Assembly: GCA_905214615.1 (NCBI GenBank)
Contig: CAJMMX010000009.1
Coordinates: 1 to 45,084 of the forward strand
Length of the DNA: 45,084 nt
Direction of reading: 5' to 3'
Origin: an uncultured bacterium
Lineage (GTDB): Bacteria > Actinomycetota > Coriobacteriia > Coriobacteriales > Coriobacteriaceae
The position numbers were made by a program, and so were the translations under genes. The notes beneath the pieces were generated by a model, which was not told the DNA's origin, searched no databases, and was given only the letters and a program-made list of their open reading frames with translations. Positions 1 through 6,337 of the stretch are shown in pieces; position 1 is the first letter of the stretch; each line of letters begins with the position of its first letter.

Positions 1-488
1 ATATCAGCTGCCGTCTTGTTGGCAATGGCAGCGATATGGGGGTCCTCCATTTTTTGAACCTGTTCGGCACTCTGAGAGGTACTGAAATAGGGGTGGAGCT
101 GCCATTCGCCGTGGTGCTTGAGGTAACTGCGGCACTGGTTCAGGCCCTGCGGATGCGAATAGACTTCGCGGATGTCTTCGAGTTTCGTCCCCGGCAGGGT
201 CAAGAGGCAATGCTCTACTTTGACGTATTTTTCGCCGACGACGCAGCAGTCGTAACGGTGGATGAGGTCGTATACATCGGTGATGCCGCCAGTCGACGAA
301 TTCTCGATGGGCAGGACGCCGTAGCGGGCCTGCCGGGTAGCAACGGCCTGAACGACGTCTTCAAAGTGAGAGCCATAAGCAGGCAAAATATTCTTGCCGG
401 CAAAATAGGACTTCATGGCTTCATACGTATAAGAACCGGGCTGGCCGAAACAGGCGATGTTCAAGGGCATATCTTCAGACGCATCCAT
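1..488 (-). CDS. pheA: Prephenate dehydratase (N-terminal part, cut by window edge)
   Basis: Converts prephenate to phenylpyruvate, the committed step to phenylalanine. The frame is open from an ATG at 488 to the window edge (about 162 residues). It starts with the dehydratase N-terminal pattern CFGQPGSYTYEA (family form LGPxGTFTxxA) and has ENSSTGGITDVYDLI near residue 67, the substrate-site signature. No chorismate mutase domain precedes it, so it looks monofunctional; the catalytic TRF motif and any ACT domain would lie outside the window. The ATG overlaps the aroC stop as TAATG, and GGAGAAAGG inside the aroC end can act as ribosome binding site. Base composition is odd: four sampled 60-base rows hold 121 G+C of 240 (50%), against 156 of 240 (65%) in four rows of aroC. 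Function is well supported; whether it is native is open. Confidence 0.85.
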   Translation of the reverse strand, partial: MDASEDMPLNIACFGQPGSYTYEAMKSYFAGKNILPAYGSHFEDVVQAVATRQARYGVLPIENSSTGGITDVYDLIHRYDCCVVGEKYVKVEHCLLTLPGTKLEDIREVYSHPQGLNQCRSYLKHHGEWQLHPYFSTSQSAEQVQKMEDPHIAAIANKTAAD

Positions 489-1579
489 TACCAGCACCGC
501 CCTTTCTCCGACAGGCAGACGTCGAGGATAGCCCAGGCAGCGGCCGCTTCGACGACGGGAATGGCGCGCTGGACGATGCAGGGATCGTGGCGGCCGTGGA
601 CCGAGAGCTCGGCATTTTCCATAGCGTCCATGTCCACCGTCTGCTGCTCGCGGCCAATGGAGGGCGTCGGCTTTACGGCCATGCGCCACATGACGGGCGC
701 GCCGGTCGAAATACCGCCCAGGATGCCGCCGGCGTTGTTGGACTCGACCTCGATCTCGCCGGTCTCGGCATCGATGCGATACGGATCATTGTTCTCGCTG
801 CCGCGCATGGCGGCCACGGCAAAGCCCATGCCAAACTCCACGCCCTTTACGGCGGGAATGCCAAACGCGATCTGCGCGATGCGGTTCTCGATGCCGTCGA
901 ACATGGGGTCGCCGATGCCTGCGGGAAGCCCGTAAATGCCGCACTCCACGATGCCGCCGATGCTGTCGAGTTCGTCACGCACGGCTAGGATTTCCTCGCG
1001 CATGCGGCCGGCTGCGGCGGCGTCAATGCACGGCAGATCGTTCGTAAGGATCGCCTTGCGGTCGGCCTCGCGATAGACTATGTCGTCCATCGGCAGATCG
1101 GAGATGCCGCCGATCTGCGCCACATGCGCCATCACTTTAATGCCGCGGGCCTCGAGTGCCTGCAGCGCGATGCCGCCCGCGATGCATAAGGGTGCTGTTA
1201 GGCGGCCGGAAAAGTGCCCGCCGCCGGCGACATCGTACATGTTGTGATACTTCATGCGTGCAGGGAAGTCCGCATGTCCCGGACGGGGCTTGCGGCGCAG
1301 CTCGGAGTAATCCTTGGAGCGCGTGTTGGTGTTCTCGATAATCGCGGCAATGGGCGCGCCGGTGGTGTGCCCATCGACCACGCCGGCGATGATTTGGGCG
1401 GCGTCGGCCTCGCGGCGCTTGGTCGCGGTCTCGGGGGCGCGACGGTTCAAAAAGGCCTGCAGCGCTTCTTGGTCAACGGCGATGCCGGCGGGGACGCCAT
1501 CGAGCGAGCAGCCGATGGCGGGGGAGTGCGACTGGCCGAAGATGCTTACGTGCAAGACGTTGCCAAAGGTCGAGGACAT
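488..1579 (-). CDS. aroC: Chorismate synthase
   Basis: Last step of the shikimate pathway: FMN-dependent 1,4-elimination of phosphate from EPSP to give chorismate. The 363-residue length is normal. The N-terminal signature reads FGQSHSPAIG (residues 14-23), where the usual form is FGESHGxAxG; the catalytic-region His18 is kept. RPGHAD is at 99-104 and GGGHFSGR at 119-126, a version I associate with Clostridia-like enzymes, and GRHDPCIV sits near the C-terminus. The ATG at 1579 lies one base past the aroA stop, and GAGGAGGAA at the aroA end is the ribosome binding site, so the genes are probably translationally coupled. The last about ten residues run into the composition break at pheA and may not be the original end. 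Confidence 0.95.
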   Translation of the reverse strand: MSSTFGNVLHVSIFGQSHSPAIGCSLDGVPAGIAVDQEALQAFLNRRAPETATKRREADAAQIIAGVVDGHTTGAPIAAIIENTNTRSKDYSELRRKPRPGHADFPARMKYHNMYDVAGGGHFSGRLTAPLCIAGGIALQALEARGIKVMAHVAQIGGISDLPMDDIVYREADRKAILTNDLPCIDAAAAGRMREEILAVRDELDSIGGIVECGIYGLPAGIGDPMFDGIENRIAQIAFGIPAVKGVEFGMGFAVAAMRGSENNDPYRIDAETGEIEVESNNAGGILGGISTGAPVMWRMAVKPTPSIGREQQTVDMDAMENAELSVHGRHDPCIVQRAIPVVEAAAAWAILDVCLSEKGRCW

Positions 1580-1580
1580 G

Positions 1581-2900
1581 CTATTCCTCCTCGAGTGTGA
1601 CCTTGCCGCCCAGCAGGCGGTAGTGGTCGAAGAAATCGGGATAGGACTTGTTGACGGCCTCGGCGCCGTGGATCACGACCTCGCCGGCGGCGCGGCTCGC
1701 GGCGATAGCGGCCATCATGGCGATGCGATGGTCGTTGTGCGAATCGACCTCGCCGCCGGTGAAGGCATCGACACCCTTGATGATGAGGTCATCACCGGCA
1801 ATGCGCACCTGCGCGCCCAGCGCGGTGAGCTCGCGGGTGGTGGTGACCAGACGGTCGGATTCCTTGATGCGCAGACGGGCGCAATCGCGGATAAAGGTGC
1901 GGCCCTGTGCCAGCGAGGCCACGGCCGAGATGACGGGCACCAGGTCCGGAATGTCGTGGGCACTCATCTCAAAGCCGGCGAGCTTGTCGGACTGCACGGT
2001 GGCGGCGTTGGTGGAGCGCACGATGCGGGCGCCAAAGCGCGAAAGCGCGGCAAGCACGTTACGGTCGCCCTGTGCGGAGCTCAGCGACACGCCCTCGACG
2101 GTGATTGGGTCGGTGCCGATGGCGCCGGCGCACAGCCAAAAGGCGGCGTTGGACCAGTCGCCCTCGACGGCTACGCTGCCGGGCGTGCGGTACGAGCCAC
2201 TGCTCACGCGGAAGTTCGTGACCTCGGGCTGGCCGTCCTTGGCCGGAATGCGCTCGACGTTGACCTCGACGCCAAAGGCCTTCATGGCCTGTATCGTCAG
2301 GTTGATGTAGGGGCGGCTCTCGATGAGGCCGGTTACCTGCACGCAGGAGGGCTGGGCCAGCAGCGGGGCTGCCAGCAGCAGGCCCGAGATGTACTGCGAG
2401 CTCACGTTGCCCGGAAGCACAAAGGTGCCCGGGCGCATGCGGCCGCTCGTCTTGAGCGGAAAACCGCCCAGACCCTGTAGGTCGCAGCCGGCGGCGATGA
2501 TCTCGTCCGAGAGCGGGGAGAGCGGGCGGGCGCCCAGGCGGCCCTGGCCTACGAAGGTGGCATCCGCACCCAGCGCGCAGGCGACAGGCAGCATAAAGCG
2601 CAGCGTGGAGCCACTTTCACCGCAGTCAAGCGTGCCGCCGGCAAGGGCCTTGAGCAGACCAAACTCAACACTCTTCATGGTGGGGTGGACCTGGAAGCCG
2701 TCCTCGACGGTCTCGATGCGAGCACCCAGTGCCGTAAGGCAGCGCACCGTGGCCTCGATGTCGGCGCAGGTGGTGTTGCAGGTGACGTGTGTCTCGCCGT
2801 TGGCAAGCGCAGCGCAGATGATCAGGCGATGCGCCATCGACTTGGACGCGATGGCGGGAACGGTGCCCTTGAGCGGGGACGGGGTGATGCGGGCTAGCAT
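1581..2900 (-). CDS. aroA: 3-phosphoshikimate 1-carboxyvinyltransferase (EPSP synthase)
   Basis: Transfers the enolpyruvyl group of PEP to shikimate-3-phosphate. The 439 residues match the family. Lys20-Ser21 and Arg25 in KSMAHR form the substrate-binding start, and NDHRIAMM (Asp390-His391-Arg392) is the conserved C-terminal active-site motif, followed by the VNKSYPDFF end pattern. The start overlaps the end of aroB by 7 bases, consistent with one polycistronic message. The motif near residues 87-98, LDCGESGSTLRF, corresponds to the glyphosate/PEP-site region; the class of sensitivity cannot be read safely without alignment. Confidence 0.95.
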   Translation of the reverse strand: MLARITPSPLKGTVPAIASKSMAHRLIICAALANGETHVTCNTTCADIEATVRCLTALGARIETVEDGFQVHPTMKSVEFGLLKALAGGTLDCGESGSTLRFMLPVACALGADATFVGQGRLGARPLSPLSDEIIAAGCDLQGLGGFPLKTSGRMRPGTFVLPGNVSSQYISGLLLAAPLLAQPSCVQVTGLIESRPYINLTIQAMKAFGVEVNVERIPAKDGQPEVTNFRVSSGSYRTPGSVAVEGDWSNAAFWLCAGAIGTDPITVEGVSLSSAQGDRNVLAALSRFGARIVRSTNAATVQSDKLAGFEMSAHDIPDLVPVISAVASLAQGRTFIRDCARLRIKESDRLVTTTRELTALGAQVRIAGDDLIIKGVDAFTGGEVDSHNDHRIAMMAAIAASRAAGEVVIHGAEAVNKSYPDFFDHYRLLGGKVTLEEE

Positions 2901-4000
2901 GCGGATGCGTCTCCCTTCTGGCCGAGGCCCTCGGCAATGAGTTCGTGGAAAGTGGAAAGCGGTGTGCGGTCGATGCTGCAGCGGCCAATGCCGTGCGGAA
3001 TCACCAGGTCGATGGTGTCGCCCGCGCGCTTCTTGTCGTGGAGCGCCTCGGCAAAGACGGTATCGGCATCTAGGTCGCAGCGGGTCTTGAGGCTATGGCG
3101 GGCGCAGAGCTCCTCAATACGACCGGGCAGTGCGGCATCGCAGACGCCGTGCAGGGCCGCGGCGCGCGTGATGATGCCCATGCCGATCGACACGCAGTTG
3201 CCGTGTCCCAGCTCAAAGTGCTCGCAGGCCTCGACGGCGTGTCCGGCGCTGTGTCCAAAGTTGAGGAGCTTGCGCTGGTTGGTTTCGCGCTCGTCGGCGA
3301 CGACCACGGCGCGCTTGATGTCGATATTGCGGGCGATGATGAGCGCTACGCGGGCCACATCGCGGTTGAGCAGCTCCAGCGTGAGCGGGGTCTTCTCCAG
3401 CTCGGCGAAAAGCTCCGGGTCGGCGATCACGGCGTGCTTGACGACCTCGCCGCAGCCGTCGGCGAACTGCTCGGGCGTGAGGGTGGCCAGGCACCCCACG
3501 TCGGCGATAACCACGCTCGGCTGCCAAAAGGCGCCGGCCAAGTTCTTGCCGGCAGCCAGGTCTATGGCGGTCTTGCCTCCCACCGACGAATCCACCATGG
3601 CGAGCAGGCTCGTCGGGATCTGCACAAACTTGCAGCCGCGCATGTAGGTGGCGGCCACAAAGCCCGCCACGTCGCCCACGACGCCGCCGCCGAGTGCCAC
3701 GATCACGTCGGAGCGCGAAAGCTCGTGCTCGGCCACAAACTCCAAAATGGCAACATAGGTCTCGGCGCGCTTATGGGCCTCGCCGGCCTCGAAGGTGCAG
3801 ATGCTCACCTCGTAGCCTGACGCCTCCAGGCTCTGCTTAACGGGCATCTGGTAGAGCGGGCCCACGTTGGTGTCTGTCACGATGACGGCGCGGGTGCCGC
3901 CGGCAGTGGCGCGCACGAGCGGTCCCGCCTGCTCCAGCAAAAACGTGCCAACATGCACCTGGTAGGGGCGTGCGGTGTCGATATCGATGGTAATCGCCAT
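2894..4000 (-). CDS. aroB: 3-dehydroquinate synthase
   Basis: Second shikimate step: NAD+- and metal-dependent cyclisation of DAHP to 3-dehydroquinate in the cytoplasm. The NAD-binding GGGVVGDVAGF is at residues 104-114 and DSSVGGKTA at 137-145. The metal ligands are visible as Glu in CGEVVKHAVI and the histidines of LLNFGHSAGHAVE. The 368-residue length is normal. The ATG at 4000 has AAAGGA nine bases upstream. A 36-base gap separates it from tyrA, the longest inside this operon but with no terminator. Confidence 0.96.
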   Translation of the reverse strand: MAITIDIDTARPYQVHVGTFLLEQAGPLVRATAGGTRAVIVTDTNVGPLYQMPVKQSLEASGYEVSICTFEAGEAHKRAETYVAILEFVAEHELSRSDVIVALGGGVVGDVAGFVAATYMRGCKFVQIPTSLLAMVDSSVGGKTAIDLAAGKNLAGAFWQPSVVIADVGCLATLTPEQFADGCGEVVKHAVIADPELFAELEKTPLTLELLNRDVARVALIIARNIDIKRAVVVADERETNQRKLLNFGHSAGHAVEACEHFELGHGNCVSIGMGIITRAAALHGVCDAALPGRIEELCARHSLKTRCDLDADTVFAEALHDKKRAGDTIDLVIPHGIGRCSIDRTPLSTFHELIAEGLGQKGDASAC

Positions 4001-4036
4001 AAGCTTCGGTCCTTTCGACCTGGCGTGATAGGTGGT

Positions 4037-4951
4037 CTAGTGGGAGGCCTCGTCGTCGAGTGCGCGCTTAATTCGGTCGCCCTCGGCAAGGAGATTCTCC
4101 AGATAGCGCTGGTCGCGGTCTTTAAGGGCGCGGCTGTAGGCGCCGAGCGATTCGATCAGATGGTCGATCTCGAAGGCGAGCGCATTGGCGTCGTCGATCA
4201 TGAGCTCGGACCACATCTGCGGATTGAGGTGCGCTACGCGGGTGAGGTCGCGGTAGCTGCCGGCCGAAAAGCCGTGGTGAACCTGAGCGGTCGGGCTCTT
4301 AACATAGGCGTTGGAGACGACGTGCGCGAGCTGGCTCGTAAAGGCGATGACGCGGTCGTGCTCGGCGGCGCTCGTTACGCTGAACTTGCCAAAGCCCAGG
4401 GGACGTACCATCTCGCGCACCTGGCCCAAAAGCTCCAGCTTGAGTGCGTCGTCCACTGCGGGCGGTACAAGCACGAGCGGTGCGTCCTGGAACAGGTCGG
4501 CGCGGGAATGCGCGTAGCCCGAGAACTGCGTGCCCGCCATGGGGTGCGCGCCCACAAAGTAAAAACCGTGCTCGCGGGCAAGCTCAAAGGCGCGCTCGCA
4601 CACGATGCCCTTGACGCCTACGGTGTCGATCACCACGGGGCCCATGATGGCCTCGGTGTCGGTGGCGTCGGCGAGTGCCTGGGCGTGCGCCTCGAGCCAC
4701 TCGATGCAGGCCTCGGGGTAGCATGCCAGGACGATGATGTCGCACTCGCCGAGCGTCTCGTCGTTGAGCTCGCCGGCAACGGTGCCCATGCTGGCGGCCG
4801 TCATGACGTCGTCATCGGGGTCCCAGGCCAGCACGCGGACGCCCGCCTGCGCATAGCCGCGGGCAAAACTGCCGCCGATGAGGCCCAGGCCCACGATGCC
4901 GGCGCACTTGGGGCCACCCTGGTTAACGCGTGCGTTTCTCACCGTGCCCAT
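4037..4951 (-). CDS. tyrA: Prephenate dehydrogenase
   Basis: Oxidative decarboxylation of prephenate to 4-hydroxyphenylpyruvate, the tyrosine branch. A Rossmann nucleotide-binding motif GLGLIGGS is at residues 21-28, and GAHPMAGTQFSG at 134-145 is the substrate-site motif with the catalytic His. At 304 residues it has no room for a C-terminal ACT domain, so direct tyrosine feedback through such a domain is not expected. The start lies three bases after the DAHP synthase stop, with CAGGAG in that gene's end as ribosome binding site. With aroB, aroA, aroC and pheA downstream, both the Tyr and Phe branches sit in one operon. An arogenate-specific enzyme cannot be excluded. Confidence 0.93.
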   Translation of the reverse strand: MGTVRNARVNQGGPKCAGIVGLGLIGGSFARGYAQAGVRVLAWDPDDDVMTAASMGTVAGELNDETLGECDIIVLACYPEACIEWLEAHAQALADATDTEAIMGPVVIDTVGVKGIVCERAFELAREHGFYFVGAHPMAGTQFSGYAHSRADLFQDAPLVLVPPAVDDALKLELLGQVREMVRPLGFGKFSVTSAAEHDRVIAFTSQLAHVVSNAYVKSPTAQVHHGFSAGSYRDLTRVAHLNPQMWSELMIDDANALAFEIDHLIESLGAYSRALKDRDQRYLENLLAEGDRIKRALDDEASH

Positions 4952-4954
4952 GGG

Positions 4955-5980
4955 CTACTCCTGAACGGTCTCTTGGCAGACGACCTCGCGGATGGCGCGG
5001 ATGCGGCGCATGGTGTCGTCGAACTGGTCGGGGGTGAGGGCCTGAGCGCCGTCGGACCAAGCATGGCTCGGGTCGTCGTGGACCTCGATCTCCAGACCGT
5101 TGGCGCCGCAGGCGGTCGCCGCGAGCGCCATAGGCTCAACGTAGCGGGTGTAGCCGGTGGCGTGGCTGGGGTCGGCAACGACGGGCAGGTGCGACAGGTG
5201 GTGGAGCACCGGCACGGCGTTGAGGTCGAAGGTGTTGCGGGTGCGGGTCTCGAAGGTGCGGATACCGCGCTCACACAGGATGACGTTGTCGTTGCCCTCG
5301 CTCATGATGTACTCGGCAGCCATGAGCAGCTCGTCGACGGTGCCGGACATGCCGCGCTTGAGCAGAACCGGGGTCTGCGTCTTGCCGACCTCCTTGAGCA
5401 GGGGGAAATTCTGGGCGTTGCGAGCGCCAATCTGCATGACGTCAATCTTCTTGTCGAGGAAGACCTGCACGTCGCGCGGGTCCATGATCTCGGTGACGAT
5501 CGGCATGTCGAGCTCGGCGGATGCCTCGCACAGCAGGTCCAGACCGGCGGGGCCCATGCCCTGGTAGGCGTACGGGGAAGTGCGGGGCTTGTAGGCGCCG
5601 CCGCGCAGCATCGTGGCGCCGGCTGCCTTCACGCGGCGGGCGATGCGGATGAGGTTCTCGCCCTCGACGGAGCACGGGCCGGCGATGACCTGGAACTGGT
5701 CGCCGCCGATCTTGACGCCGTGGCCGCAGTCGATGACGGAGTCCTCGGGGTGGAACTTGCGGTTGGCGCGCTTGAACGGCTCGGAGACGCGCTGCACGCG
5801 CTCGACGACGTCCATGGACTCGAGCAGGAATGGGTCGATCTTGGTCGTATCGCCCACCAGGCCGATGATCGTCTCGTTCTCGCCGCGCGAGACGTCGGTC
5901 TTCAGGCCCTTTTTCTCAATCCAGCTGACGATATGGCTGACGGCCTCGTCGCTGGCGCTCTGCTTTAAAATTGCAATCAT
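4955..5980 (-). CDS. aroF: 3-deoxy-7-phosphoheptulonate synthase (DAHP synthase, type I-beta)
   Basis: First shikimate step: condenses PEP with erythrose-4-phosphate. The 341-residue protein has a short N-terminal ferredoxin-like/ACT-like domain (about 1-70), as in the Thermotoga maritima enzyme, then the TIM barrel with GPCSVE (101-106) and RGGAYKPRTSPYAYQG (126-141). In that subgroup the N-terminal domain gives tyrosine feedback, so this may be the enzymatic control point. The frame extends upstream to 6028, but ATG 5980 is chosen: it has GAGGTGAGAGG before it and matches the family start MIxxLK. It is the promoter-proximal gene and follows a leader with a terminator-like hairpin. The gene symbol is a label of convenience; aroF/aroG naming is not consistent in this subgroup. 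Confidence 0.94.
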   Translation of the reverse strand: MIAILKQSASDEAVSHIVSWIEKKGLKTDVSRGENETIIGLVGDTTKIDPFLLESMDVVERVQRVSEPFKRANRKFHPEDSVIDCGHGVKIGGDQFQVIAGPCSVEGENLIRIARRVKAAGATMLRGGAYKPRTSPYAYQGMGPAGLDLLCEASAELDMPIVTEIMDPRDVQVFLDKKIDVMQIGARNAQNFPLLKEVGKTQTPVLLKRGMSGTVDELLMAAEYIMSEGNDNVILCERGIRTFETRTRNTFDLNAVPVLHHLSHLPVVADPSHATGYTRYVEPMALAATACGANGLEIEVHDDPSHAWSDGAQALTPDQFDDTMRRIRAIREVVCQETVQE

Positions 5981-5990
5981 GGTGTGCCTC

Positions 5991-6053
5991 TCACCTCGAT
6001 GGATAACCCTTGCAAAAACGGCCCGCATCGCGAGCCGTGTATATATGGTGCAT
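5991..6053 (-). CDS. Possible 20-residue leader peptide before the aromatic operon
   Basis: An ATG at 6053 opens a 20-codon frame ending in TGA at 5991, ten bases before the DAHP synthase start. It holds two His right after Met, Tyr at 5 and 17, and Phe at 13, and the terminator-like hairpin lies inside it. This is what an attenuator leader could look like, but the aromatic codons are not in a run, there is no ribosome binding site, and the frame may be chance. Treat as a hypothesis. Confidence 0.25.
   Translation of the reverse strand: MHHIYTARDAGRFCKGYPSR
6014..6038 (-). terminator. Leader terminator/attenuator of the aromatic operon
   Basis: On the minus strand ACGGCTCGC (6038-6030) pairs with GCGGGCCGT (6026-6018) as a nine-base-pair stem with one T-G pair and a three-base GAT loop, followed by a T run to 6014. 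It lies about 35 bases before the DAHP synthase start and downstream of any plausible promoter, so it can stop transcription before the operon. A second ACGGCTC copy at 6100-6094 could compete for the same 3' arm if transcribed. Confidence 0.6.
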
Positions 6054-6058
6054 GAGAG

Positions 6059-6064
6059 TTTATA
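6059..6064 (-). promoter_or_regulatory. Possible -10 of the aromatic operon
   Basis: TATAAA on the minus strand, overlapping TAGTAT at 6067-6062. No good -35 is found at the right distance (TTAGAA at 6090-6085 is the nearest), so this is a weak call. Confidence 0.3.
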
Positions 6065-6143
6065 CTATCTGATTCGCTTTTGCCTTCTAAAGTGAGCCGT
6101 TGCGCCGCGTCTTCCCCGGAATTGCAAAGCTTTTTCATTTATT

Positions 6144-6173
6144 TTGATAGCCCGTGGTGCACTTGGGTATAAT
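6144..6173 (+). promoter_or_regulatory. Promoter of tRNA-Arg
   Basis: TTGATA (6144-6149), an 18-base spacer and a perfect TATAAT (6168-6173), placed 11 bases before the tRNA. It points away from the aromatic operon, whose upstream region it shares. Confidence 0.75.
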
Positions 6174-6184
6174 GCCAAACGTTG

Positions 6185-6261
6185 GCCCTATTAGCTCAGG
6201 GGATTAGAGCGTCTGCCTCCGGAGCAGAAGGCCGTTGGTTCGAATCCAACATGGGGCACCA
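6185..6261 (+). tRNA. tRNA-Arg, anticodon CCG
   Basis: The cloverleaf can be folded by eye. The acceptor GCCCTAT pairs with ATGGGGC (one T-G). The D stem is GCTC/GAGC. The anticodon stem TCTGC/GCAGA holds the loop CTCCGGA, whose middle CCG reads Arg codon CGG. The T arm is GTTGG-TTCGAAT-CCAAC. CCA is encoded at 6259-6261. It has its own promoter and terminator and so is a single-gene unit. Confidence 0.96.
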
Positions 6262-6272
6262 TCGAACGTGAG

Positions 6273-6306
6273 ACCGTCCGAACCTCGCATGGTCCGGGCG
6301 GTTTTT
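6273..6306 (+). terminator. Terminator after tRNA-Arg
   Basis: ACCGTCCG (6273-6280) pairs with CGGGCGGT (6295-6302), and ACC/GGT can add pairs inside the loop; a T run follows to 6306. It also isolates the tRNA from the ATPase gene downstream. Confidence 0.8.
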
Positions 6307-6337
6307 CTTATACCGACGCGACGTGATGGGACGTGGT

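Noticed and set aside
3953..5968. 671-codon open frame on the plus strand opposite aroB, tyrA and DAHP synthase
   Set aside because: Mirror of GC-rich coding sequence; the opposite strand has recognisable enzymes over the full length and the frame resembles no family.
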